Part shown: positions 15,076-22,315 of the stretch, piece after piece
Layout: the number at the start of each line of letters is the position of its first letter
How positions within the stretch are numbered: the stretch's first letter is position 1
Origin: Syntrophomonadaceae bacterium
GTDB lineage: Bacteria > Bacillota > Dethiobacteria > DTU022
Direction: 5' to 3'
Length of the DNA: 30,376 bases
Assembly (NCBI GenBank): GCA_007127255.1
Contig: SKZS01000203.1
Location: 1 to 30,376, forward strand
Notes under the pieces: model-generated
What the model was told of the DNA's origin: nothing
Databases searched by the model: none
What the model saw: only the letters and a program-made list of their open reading frames with translations
Made by a program: the position numbers and the translations under genes

Positions 15076-15936
15076 ATGGTTAGCAGGTCCGAACTAATGA
15101 TTGAAGCCAGAAATCTGGCTTACTATTACCCGGGTGAAGAGGAGGTCTCTTTACCCGCCCTTTCCGGGATCAACCTGGCTGTGCACAGAGGCGAATACCT
15201 GGCCCTGCTTGGCCCGAATGGTTCCGGAAAAACTACTTTATTGAAGCTTTTCAATGCTCTCTTGACTCCTTCAGAAGGTGAAGTTTGGGTTAAGGGTATT
15301 TCAACTGTTGATGAAGACAAAATAACTGAAGTTCGCCGTTATTGTGGAATGATTTTTCAGAACCCGGATAACCAGCTTGTGGCGACTACAGTTGAAGAAG
15401 ATATAGCATTTGGCCTCGAAAACCTTGCCCTGCCGTCCGCTGAGATTAAAAAGAAAGTTTTAGATGTAGCCAGCCTGCTCGGGCTTGATCACCTGCTGCA
15501 GCAACCTCCTCATTTGCTTTCGGGAGGAGAAAAACAGCGTGTGGCCATCGCAGGTGTTTTAGCGATGCAGCCGCTCTGCATTTTGATGGATGAACCTACA
15601 GCCATGCTGGATCCGGCAGGCAGGCGCGATGTAATTGAAACAGTGGGCCGGTTAAACCGGGAGCAGGATCTTGCGGTGATTCATGTAACCCATTTTCCCG
15701 AAGAGGCAGTTTTTGCTGACAGGGTTATTATCCTCAATCAGGGTTCCCTGGTTACTCAGGGTCCTCCGGAAATTGTTTTTAACGATCTCAAGCTGCTGCA
15801 CAGCCTGGGTCTTCAGGGCCCTGCTGCTGTTGAATTAGCTGCTTTGCTTCGAAAAGACGGTTTTGATCTTCCGTCACAACTAATCCATAGCCGGGAGTTG
15901 GTTCACAGCCTATGTTCATGGGAACGGAAAAGCTGA
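15076..15936 (+). CDS. ecfA1: ECF transporter ATPase A1
   Basis: One of the two ATPases that power energy-coupling-factor uptake of vitamins or metal ions. Motifs: Walker A GPNGSGKT at residues 46-53, Q95 (FQNPDNQ), signature LSGGEKQR at 148-155, Walker B CILMDEPT with E173, and switch H206. The start is uncertain: TTG 15073, ATG 15076 and ATG 15097 are in frame and none has a strong ribosome binding site; the stop of rplQ at 15068 suggests translational coupling. The last 25 nt overlap ecfA2. Substrate-binding S subunits are not in the window. Confidence 0.95.
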   Translation: MVSRSELMIEARNLAYYYPGEEEVSLPALSGINLAVHRGEYLALLGPNGSGKTTLLKLFNALLTPSEGEVWVKGISTVDEDKITEVRRYCGMIFQNPDNQLVATTVEEDIAFGLENLALPSAEIKKKVLDVASLLGLDHLLQQPPHLLSGGEKQRVAIAGVLAMQPLCILMDEPTAMLDPAGRRDVIETVGRLNREQDLAVIHVTHFPEEAVFADRVIILNQGSLVTQGPPEIVFNDLKLLHSLGLQGPAAVELAALLRKDGFDLPSQLIHSRELVHSLCSWERKS

Positions 15937-16772
15937 CCCATACTTATATGCCCGGCACCCCTTTTGCCAATGAAGCATTAAAAGAGGTTACCTTTGATGT
16001 TAAGCAGGGTGAATTTGTCCTGGTCATCGGGCCTTCCGGTTCCGGCAAATCAACCTTGATTCAACATTTAAACGGACTTCTCAGTCCATCATCCGGAAAG
16101 GTCTACTTTGACGGTAATGCTATTAGTTCTGACAAGAGAGAGCTTTTTAAACTTAGAAGGCGGGTCGGGCTGGTTTTTCAGATGCCGGAAGAGCATTTTT
16201 TTTCAGAAACAGTATACGATGAAGTTGCTTTTGCCCCACGAAACCTCGGTTTTGATGAAAGTGAAGTGCAAATCAGGGTTTCCAGTGCTCTGGAAGAAGT
16301 CGGGCTGGATGCCGGGACTCTTGCGGAGCGGCACCCCTTTCAGATCAGCGCCGGGCAGAAGAGGCTCGTAGCTTTAGCTTCAGTTCTATCATTAAATCCG
16401 GAGGTGCTTATCCTCGATGAACCCACTGCCGGGCTTGATTCTTCAGGTCGGCGCAACTTGTTTAGCTTACTGACAAGGCTCAACCGCAGCAAGGGCCTGA
16501 CTGTTCTTATATGCACTCATCACCTGGATGAAGTGGCGGCTTTGGCCGATTCTGTATTAGTGCTTCACCATGGCAGGTTGATTTTTAATGGTCCGGCAGG
16601 GGAGATATTCTCCCGGCGTGAACAGTTGTATGAGTTGGGACTGGGTCTGCCTGCAGTAACCGAAATATTATTCGGATTGTCTGAAAAGGGTATGAAGGTA
16701 AGAACCGATATTTATACTCTCGAAGGGGCGCGGCTGGAAATCAACAAAGTTAAAAGGCGGCATGAGAAATGA
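15912..16772 (+). CDS. ecfA2: ECF transporter ATPase A2
   Basis: The second ATPase of the ECF module, paired with EcfA1. The 286-aa protein has Walker A GPSGSGKS at residues 40-47, Q90 followed by MPEEHFF (typical of A2), Walker B VLILDEPT with E170, and H203. The signature motif reads ISAGQKR (145-151), where EcfA1 has LSGGEKQ; the second glycine of SGG is an alanine. The start lies inside ecfA1 (25-nt overlap) and the stop overlaps ecfT (ATGA). Confidence 0.95.
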   Translation: MFMGTEKLTHTYMPGTPFANEALKEVTFDVKQGEFVLVIGPSGSGKSTLIQHLNGLLSPSSGKVYFDGNAISSDKRELFKLRRRVGLVFQMPEEHFFSETVYDEVAFAPRNLGFDESEVQIRVSSALEEVGLDAGTLAERHPFQISAGQKRLVALASVLSLNPEVLILDEPTAGLDSSGRRNLFSLLTRLNRSKGLTVLICTHHLDEVAALADSVLVLHHGRLIFNGPAGEIFSRREQLYELGLGLPAVTEILFGLSEKGMKVRTDIYTLEGARLEINKVKRRHEK

Positions 16773-17566
16773 GCAGAAGCATTACACTGGGCCAATATTT
16801 CCCCGGACAAAGCATGATTCACTGCTTAAACCCGCGAATGAAGCTGTTGTCATTGCTGTTGGTTCTGGTTCTGCTTTTCAGCTTACAAACATATGTAGGT
16901 CTGGCTACCCTGCTTTTAATCGCTATCTTCCTCATTGTGACCACCAGGGTCCCCATGCGATACTTCTTAAGAGGATTAAGGCCTGTTTTATACATTGCTA
17001 TTTTTGCCCTGGTAATCTACTTTTTTTTTACCAGCGGCGGCGTTGTTTTGTTAAGGATTGGTTTTATTACAGTAGAATCGGAAGGCGTCAGGGAAGGGAT
17101 ATTTATCATTTTACGCCTGATCTCCCTGGTGTTTTTTTCTTTGCTTTTAACTCTTACTACAACTCCATTGTCCCTTACTCACGGTCTGGGTTACTTTTTA
17201 AGACCGCTGCGTTATATAGGACTGCCGACTGAAGAAGTGGCCATGATCATGGCAATAGCTTTACGTTTTATACCGACCCTGATGGAAGAAAGCCAGCGGT
17301 TGATGAGAGCCCAGCTATCAAGGGGAGCTGATTTCGAAACCGGTTCAATCTTCAAGCGCGCTAAAAGCCTTATCCCGTTAATAGTTCCCCTGTTTGTCAG
17401 CGCCTTCAGGCGGGCTGACGAATTAGCCCTGGCTATGGAAGCGCGCGGCTACCGTATTGGAGCAACACGTACTCGCATTCATGAAGACTTAATTGCTCCC
17501 AGGGATTGGGCAGCCCTGGGTATGGTGCTCGGTTTACTGGTCGCTTCGCTGGTCCTTGGTTTGTAA
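16769..17566 (+). CDS. ecfT: ECF transporter transmembrane protein T
   Basis: The membrane scaffold of the ECF module. The 265-aa protein has several hydrophobic segments (about residues 26-60, 70-90, 110-132 and a final one near 248-265). Two coupling motifs are present: SRG at 184-186 (AQLSRGAD) and ARG at 225-227 (AMEARGYR), which contact the two ATPases in known structures. It overlaps ecfA2 by 4 nt. Order ecfA1-ecfA2-ecfT behind rplQ is the usual Firmicutes arrangement for a shared (group II) module. Confidence 0.95.
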   Translation: MSRSITLGQYFPGQSMIHCLNPRMKLLSLLLVLVLLFSLQTYVGLATLLLIAIFLIVTTRVPMRYFLRGLRPVLYIAIFALVIYFFFTSGGVVLLRIGFITVESEGVREGIFIILRLISLVFFSLLLTLTTTPLSLTHGLGYFLRPLRYIGLPTEEVAMIMAIALRFIPTLMEESQRLMRAQLSRGADFETGSIFKRAKSLIPLIVPLFVSAFRRADELALAMEARGYRIGATRTRIHEDLIAPRDWAALGMVLGLLVASLVLGL

Positions 17567-17597
17567 TTTAATTGTCAGGCAGAAAAAGGAGCTGTCA

Positions 17598-18350
17598 ATG
17601 TTTAATACGCTTATCCGCATCAGTTACGATGGGACCAACTACAGCGGTTTTCAGGTCCAGGCTAATGCATTAACAATTCAGGGAGAACTGGAGCGCGCGC
17701 TCTCAGTAACCTACAAACAACCCCTGCGGATAAATGGAGCCGGGCGAACTGATGCAGGAGTGCATGCCCGTGGGCAGGCAGCAAATTATCTGGCCCCTTT
17801 TCGCATCGCTGCCGAAAAGCTGCCTTATGCGTTGAATGCTCTGCTTCCTCCTGACATAGTGGTTACCGAAGCAGTAGAAGTGTCCGGAGATTTTCATGCC
17901 CGCTTTACTGCCGGACGTAAGATATATAGCTATACTCTTGATCGGGCTGTTTTCCCCCGGGTTATGAAAAGGCTTTACAGCTATCACCTGCCCGAACCCC
18001 TGGATTTGGCAGCGGTCAGAGATGCGGCACGCTTGTTTACAGGCACCCACGATTTCAAGCTATTTCAGGCTGCGGGCAGTTCCGTGACTGATACCTGGCG
18101 AACCCTTTACCGGGTTGAATTAACTGAGGAACCGGAAAAGCAGCTGCTCGTTTTCTATTTCGAAGGCAGCGGTTTCCTCTATCGTATGGTTCGTTTAATG
18201 ACGGGTTCCTTAATTCGTGTCGGTTTAAACAAGCTGAATAAATCTGATTTAGAAGCGGCCCTGAAGGGAGACAATTCTGATGCAGCGGGTCCAACTTTTC
18301 CTGCTCAAGGGTTGTGCCTGGAAAAAGTACACTATGAGCAATTGTTTTAA
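17598..18350 (+). CDS. truA: tRNA pseudouridine(38-40) synthase TruA
   Basis: Makes pseudouridine at positions 38-40 of the tRNA anticodon arm. The catalytic aspartate is D52 in GAGRTDAGVHA. Other family signatures are YDGTNYSGFQ at residues 10-19 and GSGFLYRMVRLMTG in the C-terminal half. The start is ATG 17598 with AAAAAGGAG upstream; the open frame extends further 5' inside ecfT, but this start gives the family N-terminus and 250 aa. Confidence 0.97.
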   Translation: MFNTLIRISYDGTNYSGFQVQANALTIQGELERALSVTYKQPLRINGAGRTDAGVHARGQAANYLAPFRIAAEKLPYALNALLPPDIVVTEAVEVSGDFHARFTAGRKIYSYTLDRAVFPRVMKRLYSYHLPEPLDLAAVRDAARLFTGTHDFKLFQAAGSSVTDTWRTLYRVELTEEPEKQLLVFYFEGSGFLYRMVRLMTGSLIRVGLNKLNKSDLEAALKGDNSDAAGPTFPAQGLCLEKVHYEQLF

Positions 18351-18357
18351 AACCTTG

Positions 18358-18374
18358 TTTGCTTTTCAAGCAAA
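18358..18374 (+). terminator. Hairpin after truA (weak terminator candidate)
   Basis: TTTGCTT at 18358-18364 and AAGCAAA at 18368-18374 form a perfect 7-bp stem with a 3-nt loop, 7 nt after the truA stop. No T-run follows, so termination is doubtful. It may protect the 3' end of the transcript upstream of the separate rplM promoter. Confidence 0.35.
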
Positions 18375-18447
18375 GAAACTTTAGGTTGAAAATATAAGTT
18401 TTGTTGAAATAAATAGCGATAAAACTAGTAAAGGGTGTTTAATTGCC

Positions 18448-18476
18448 TTGACAGGGCCTGTCCGGTATATTAAAAT
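18448..18476 (+). promoter_or_regulatory. Sigma-A-like promoter for rplM-rpsI
   Basis: TTGACA at 18448-18453 is a perfect -35, followed by a 17-nt spacer and TAAAAT at 18471-18476. Start of transcription would be near 18483, about 38 nt before the rplM ATG. It lies in the 170-nt gap between truA and rplM, so these ribosomal genes can be transcribed apart from the long upstream operon. Confidence 0.8.
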
Positions 18477-18520
18477 GTAGGTTGTGGCTTTACTGGACGA
18501 GGTAAAAGGAGAGTGTAGAA

Positions 18521-18988
18521 ATGCGCACTACATATATGGCAAAAACTGATGATATTAAACGCAGCTGGTATGTTATCGACGCTGCCGGACGGCCTTTGGG
18601 CAGGGTAGCAACGGAAGCAGCCCGACTGCTGAGGGGAAAGCATAAGCCGGAATTTACTCCTCACCTTGATAGTGGAGATCACGTTATTGTCCTTAATGCC
18701 GGCAAAGTAGTTTTAACCGGCCGTAAGCTTGAACAAAAGTATTATTACCGCCATTCGGGTTATCCCGGCGGAATTAAAAAAATGGATTACGCTACACTTA
18801 TGGATAGAAAACCCGAGAAGGCAGTTTATATGGCTATTAAGGGCATGCTTCCTCACAATAAGCTGGGGAGGGCCATGCTAAAAAAACTGCGCGTATACAA
18901 AGATAACCAGCATTCTCAACAGGCTCAGCAACCGCAGCTCTGGAGAGAAGGGCAGGATGAAAAGAAGGAAGGAGGCCCTGACTCTTGA
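18521..18988 (+). CDS. rplM: 50S ribosomal protein L13
   Basis: L13 is an early 50S assembly protein. The 155-aa product opens MRTTYMAKTDDIKRSWYVID, and has LRGKHKPEFTPHLDSGDHVIV, YYRHSGYPGG and AIKGMLPHNKLGRAMLKKL. The acidic C-terminal tail (after LWREGQ, about residue 142) is longer than in Bacillus and is encoded over the rpsI ribosome binding site. AAAAGGAGAG precedes the ATG. Its TGA overlaps the rpsI TTG start (TTGA). Confidence 0.97.
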   Translation: MRTTYMAKTDDIKRSWYVIDAAGRPLGRVATEAARLLRGKHKPEFTPHLDSGDHVIVLNAGKVVLTGRKLEQKYYYRHSGYPGGIKKMDYATLMDRKPEKAVYMAIKGMLPHNKLGRAMLKKLRVYKDNQHSQQAQQPQLWREGQDEKKEGGPDS

Positions 18989-19377
18989 GCGAAGTACAGT
19001 ATATTGGAACCGGACGCCGTAAAAAGTCGGTAGCAAGAGTTCGTTTGCTTCCGGGCGGCGGTAGGATAATGATTAACGGAAAAGAAATGGACCAGTATTT
19101 TGGCTTGGATACGCTGAAATTGATTGTCAGGCAGCCGCTGGTGGCCACCGAAAACGAGGGCAATTTCGATATTATTGCCAAAGTTGAAGGGGGCGGTTTT
19201 TCCGGCCAGGCAGGCGCAATCAGGCATGGTATTGCCCGTGCCCTGCTGCAGGCTGATGGTGAGTACCGACCGGTTTTGAAAAAAAACGGTTATCTGACTC
19301 GCGATCCGCGCATGAAAGAACGCAAAAAGTGCGGCTTGAAAAAAGCCCGCCGCGCACCACAGTTCTCCAAGCGGTAA
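18985..19377 (+). CDS. rpsI: 30S ribosomal protein S9
   Basis: S9 contacts P-site tRNA with its C-terminal tail, which here ends in the conserved SKR. The 130-aa protein carries YIGTGRRKKSVARVRLLPG near the N-terminus and GGGFSGQAGAIRHGIARAL. The start is TTG 18985, overlapping the rplM stop, with GGAGG at 18971-18975, 9 nt upstream. An intrinsic terminator follows. Confidence 0.97.
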   Translation: MSEVQYIGTGRRKKSVARVRLLPGGGRIMINGKEMDQYFGLDTLKLIVRQPLVATENEGNFDIIAKVEGGGFSGQAGAIRHGIARALLQADGEYRPVLKKNGYLTRDPRMKERKKCGLKKARRAPQFSKR

Positions 19378-19407
19378 GTTTTCTATTTCCTTAATAATCG
19401 ATAAAAC

Positions 19408-19447
19408 AAACCCACCGCAGGTATCTAAAAGCTCAGGTGGGTTTTTT
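19408..19447 (+). terminator. Intrinsic terminator after rpsI
   Basis: AAACCCACC at 19408-19416 pairs with GGTGGGTTT at 19436-19444, with a 19-nt loop that may pair in part (AG with CT), followed directly by a T-run (19442-19447). It lies 30 nt after the rpsI stop and ends the rplM-rpsI unit. Confidence 0.85.
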
Positions 19448-19535
19448 ATTGTGAGCAGGAACTGGATTTAAAACAGTAGAAGTAGAGAAGAAACCATCAG
19501 CAAACCTGGATTAATGTTAAAAGGAGTTGGAGAAA

Positions 19536-20405
19536 GTGAGAGAAATAAGGCCCGGAGTTTGGTTTATTAAAGGTGAAAACAGGGGACGTTACCCGTATGC
19601 TCATTCTCTATACTTCGAAGACGGAGAAACTCTTCTGGTCGATACCGGGGCAGGGCCTTTTTTGAAGGAGTTATCTGATAAAACAGGGCAGGTTGTTTTA
19701 AGCCATTATCATCGCGATCACGTTGCCTGCAATCATCTTTTTGCAGGGGCATCTTTTTCAATTCATGAAGATGATGCAGCAGGCGTGGAAACGATGGAAG
19801 GGTTTTTAAGCTTGAGCGGTCTGGATCAAGTCGATATTGAATCATATTGGAAAATAGTTAAACAAAGCAATTTTACCGCGACTAAAATCGATAATTATCT
19901 TAGAGAAGGAGATTCTTTTGACCTTGGGCGCCTGAAAATACAAGTACTGCATCTGCCGGGTCACACTCCGGGGCATTGCGGTTTTTTGATTGAAAACTAT
20001 AACACTGTTTTTGCTGCTGATATAGATTTGTCTACTTTCGGGCCCTGGTATGGCAATGCTTCCTCTGATGTAGTCCAATTTCGTCAATCAATCCGCCGTT
20101 TACGCAGCCTTAAACCGGAGCTTTTGATAACAGGGCATGAACGGCCGGTCGAAGACGAGATAGATCAAAAATTGCAGGCTTATGAAGCAGTTCTCGACCA
20201 GCGTGATCAAGATATTATAGCGGCATTGAAAAGGCGGCCGGCTACCTTAAAAGAATTGTCCGAAAAAAATATAATTTACCGCCGTCACTATGGCCAGGAG
20301 GTTCTCTTATATTTTGAAAGAAACATGATTCAAAAACACCTCGAGAGCCTGATTATAAGAGGAATGGTGATTAAAACGGAGGATGGTTTGTATGAAGCGC
20401 TGTAA
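19536..20405 (+). CDS. Metallo-beta-lactamase-fold hydrolase
   Basis: A 289-aa MBL-fold enzyme of unknown substrate. The metal site is visible: HYHRDH at residues 57-62 (H57, H59, D61, H62), H143 in PGHTPGH, D162 in ADID and H201 in TGHE. The last 65 or so residues (from RDQDIIAALKRRPATLKEL) look like a winged-helix domain, as in the LACTB2/BLACT_WH type. GTG 19536 is chosen because AAAAGGAG ends 9 nt before it; TTG 19527 directly abuts the ribosome binding site. Cytosolic; no signal peptide. Confidence 0.85.
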   Translation: MREIRPGVWFIKGENRGRYPYAHSLYFEDGETLLVDTGAGPFLKELSDKTGQVVLSHYHRDHVACNHLFAGASFSIHEDDAAGVETMEGFLSLSGLDQVDIESYWKIVKQSNFTATKIDNYLREGDSFDLGRLKIQVLHLPGHTPGHCGFLIENYNTVFAADIDLSTFGPWYGNASSDVVQFRQSIRRLRSLKPELLITGHERPVEDEIDQKLQAYEAVLDQRDQDIIAALKRRPATLKELSEKNIIYRRHYGQEVLLYFERNMIQKHLESLIIRGMVIKTEDGLYEAL

Positions 20406-20432
20406 ACAGCTAATAGATTTCGTTCTCCTTAG

Positions 20433-20461
20433 TTGTCAAACCGGTCAAACTCAATTATAAT
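20433..20461 (+). promoter_or_regulatory. Sigma-A-like promoter upstream of the GGGPS gene
   Basis: TTGTCA at 20433-20438 and TATAAT at 20456-20461 are separated by 17 nt. Transcription would start near 20468, leaving a leader of about 95 nt before ATG 20563. The match is strong and suggests that the GGGPS homologue is transcribed on its own. Confidence 0.75.
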
Positions 20462-20562
20462 ATGCTTTACAGGACTCCATTAAAAACACATTATCCTGGC
20501 GGTTGCTCCGTGTAACCTGGGGGGTATTTTGGCTTCAGCTACTGATAAAGAAGGTAAAAGCT

Positions 20563-21297
20563 ATGAAAATACAAGAATATGTTAACCGAATATTAAACCA
20601 GGGCGCTGTTCATGTTACCCTGATCGATCCTTCGCGGCAAACTTCTGAAGCGGCAGGCAGGTTGGCTGAAACTGCCCAGGAAGTGGGCAGCGATCTTATA
20701 TTTGTCGGTGGTTCGTCAGGGGTATCACAACAAACACTTACCCAAACATGTGAGGCAGTAAAGCAGCGGGTACAAATACCGGTACTATTTTTCCCGACGG
20801 GAACCGATTCAATAAGTTTGAACCTGGATGCTTTCCTATTTTTGAGCTTGCTGAACTCGCGAAACTCTAAATTTGTCAGCGGCACCCAGTCGAAAATTGC
20901 CTCAGTTTTAAAAAGGCTCGAGATTGAAACTCTCTCCGTAGGATATATTCTGGTTGAACCCGGGATGAAGCTGGGTGAGATTGGAGAAGCTGAGCTGGTG
21001 GCCCGGGATAACTTCTGGCAGGCCATAGGCTATGCATTGACTGCTGAATTTATGGGTATGTCGTATGTATTCCTGGAAGCGGGCAATGGTGCGGCCCAGC
21101 CGGTTCCTGCCGGGATGATCAGGGCTGTTAAGCGCGAGCTCTCAGTTCCCCTGATAGTTGGCGGTGGAATTCGCACAGCTATAGACGCCCGCAGGGTGCG
21201 CCAGGCCGGAGCCGATATTGTTGTTACAGGCACTGTTATTGAAGCAGCAGGATACCGTGAGAGACTGCGCTCTATCCTCAGTGCTCTGAAAGATTAA
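20563..21297 (+). CDS. Geranylgeranylglyceryl phosphate synthase family protein (archaeal-type group)
   Basis: A 244-aa TIM-barrel prenyltransferase homologue. Family members join sn-glycerol-1-phosphate to a polyprenyl diphosphate by an ether bond. Motifs in order: VTLIDP at residues 18-23, FVGGSSG at 47-53, SLLNSRN at 95-101, YILVEPG at 128-134, FLEAGNGA at 170-177, VGGGIR at 199-204 and GADIVVTGT at 216-224. These match archaeal GGGPS (for example that of Methanothermobacter) more than Bacillus PcrB, whose glycerol-phosphate site and N-terminus differ. The start is ATG 20563 behind AAGAAGG; the frame is open to 20503. Prenyl chain length cannot be read. No other ether-lipid gene is in the window. 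Confidence 0.88.
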   Translation: MKIQEYVNRILNQGAVHVTLIDPSRQTSEAAGRLAETAQEVGSDLIFVGGSSGVSQQTLTQTCEAVKQRVQIPVLFFPTGTDSISLNLDAFLFLSLLNSRNSKFVSGTQSKIASVLKRLEIETLSVGYILVEPGMKLGEIGEAELVARDNFWQAIGYALTAEFMGMSYVFLEAGNGAAQPVPAGMIRAVKRELSVPLIVGGGIRTAIDARRVRQAGADIVVTGTVIEAAGYRERLRSILSALKD

Positions 21298-21400
21298 TAC
21301 CGGGTTTCTTGAATTAAAACAAACCATCCAGGCAAATCAAGCATAGATGATATAGACTGTAATTTTTCCGCCTCAGACTTTCTTTCCTCTTCAGGCTTTC

Positions 21401-22315
21401 TTACCTTGCACATTCACCGCCTTTGCCGCTTACCGTCTCCAGGGCATGCTCGAGTACCGGTGAAATCACATTCATACATTCGGCAACAGCTTTCGGACTG
21501 CCGGGCAAATTAACGATCAAGGTTGAGCCGCTGATCGCGGCTACTCCCCTGGAAAGCATTGCCTTTGCCGTTGCAACTGCAGTTTCCCGGCGGATAGCCT
21601 CGGCTATGCCGGGGACCAGGCGGTCTGATATGTCTAAAGTAGCTTCAGGAGTAACATCGCGGGGGCTCATTCCGGTTCCTCCGGTGGTAAAAATGGCGTC
21701 AAATTCCCGTGACACCATTTCCTGCATTACCCGGGCCAGGGCAGCGCGGCTGTCCGGAACTATAACCTGGTCGATAACATCGCCCCAGGGCAGTAATATG
21801 CTGTTCAGCAGCGGCCCGCTCTTATCTTCTCGTTCACCGCGCGAACCTTTATCGCTGGCCGTAATTACCCCGAACTTATAAGATTCTTTAATATCAAGCC
21901 GATCGCCGGTTTTTACCAGGCCTTCTAACAATACTTCGGTGAAAATGCCTTCGCGGGGCATAACGCAGTCCCCGGCCTGGTAGTAAATTGAGCAGCGGTC
22001 ATGACACTCTTTGCCGATCTGGGTTACTCTTAAAATAGCATCCGGACCTGCTTTTAACCTGGTTCCGACAGGAAGGTTAACCAGGTTGATTCCCCTTGTA
22101 GTCAGGTTTTCAGCAAAATCACCCGGTCCGACATCCAGGCCCTTAGCAGTCATCTTGGCAATGCTTTCTTCGGCCAGGAGACTAACCTGGCGGTGGGCAA
22201 ATCCGGCATGGGCATCGTCTTTCAGTCCCATATCCTTGAGCAGCATGCTTTCACCAATATTTTTCTTGCGCTGCCCTTTTTCAGGGCTGGTGCATACGGC
22301 AACTATTTCGGGCAT
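21401..22315 (-). CDS. MOSC domain - molybdopterin adenylyltransferase (Mog/MoaB) fusion
   Basis: A 304-aa two-domain protein. Residues 1-142 form a MOSC domain (GDFAENLTTRGINL near 65-78; CVMPREGIF at 117-125 with the conserved cysteine C117), a fold linked to Moco sulfur carriers or Moco binding. Residues 147-298 form a MoCF-type domain like Mog/MoaB: TTGGTG at 210-215, SPRDVTPEA at 217-225 and NLPGSPKA at 269-276, the molybdopterin-binding and adenylylation signature. It is the last gene of the Moco operon; its ATG overlaps the preceding stop by one base. Confidence 0.92.
   Translation of the reverse strand: MPEIVAVCTSPEKGQRKKNIGESMLLKDMGLKDDAHAGFAHRQVSLLAEESIAKMTAKGLDVGPGDFAENLTTRGINLVNLPVGTRLKAGPDAILRVTQIGKECHDRCSIYYQAGDCVMPREGIFTEVLLEGLVKTGDRLDIKESYKFGVITASDKGSRGEREDKSGPLLNSILLPWGDVIDQVIVPDSRAALARVMQEMVSREFDAIFTTGGTGMSPRDVTPEATLDISDRLVPGIAEAIRRETAVATAKAMLSRGVAAISGSTLIVNLPGSPKAVAECMNVISPVLEHALETVSGKGGECAR

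Noticed and set aside
16762..17232. 156-aa open frame overlapping ecfT
   Set aside because: It lies in another frame of the ecfT coding region, has no family features and conflicts with the strongly supported EcfT protein.
19448..19535. Promoter for the MBL-fold gene
   Set aside because: TTGTGA and TAAAAC are 14 nt apart, too close for a normal sigma-A promoter. The gene needs a promoter but I could not place it.
21298..21400. Bidirectional terminator between the convergent GGGPS and MOSC-Mog genes
   Set aside because: I found only a 4-bp GCCT/AGGC pairing without a T-run. Nothing in this gap supports a terminator.
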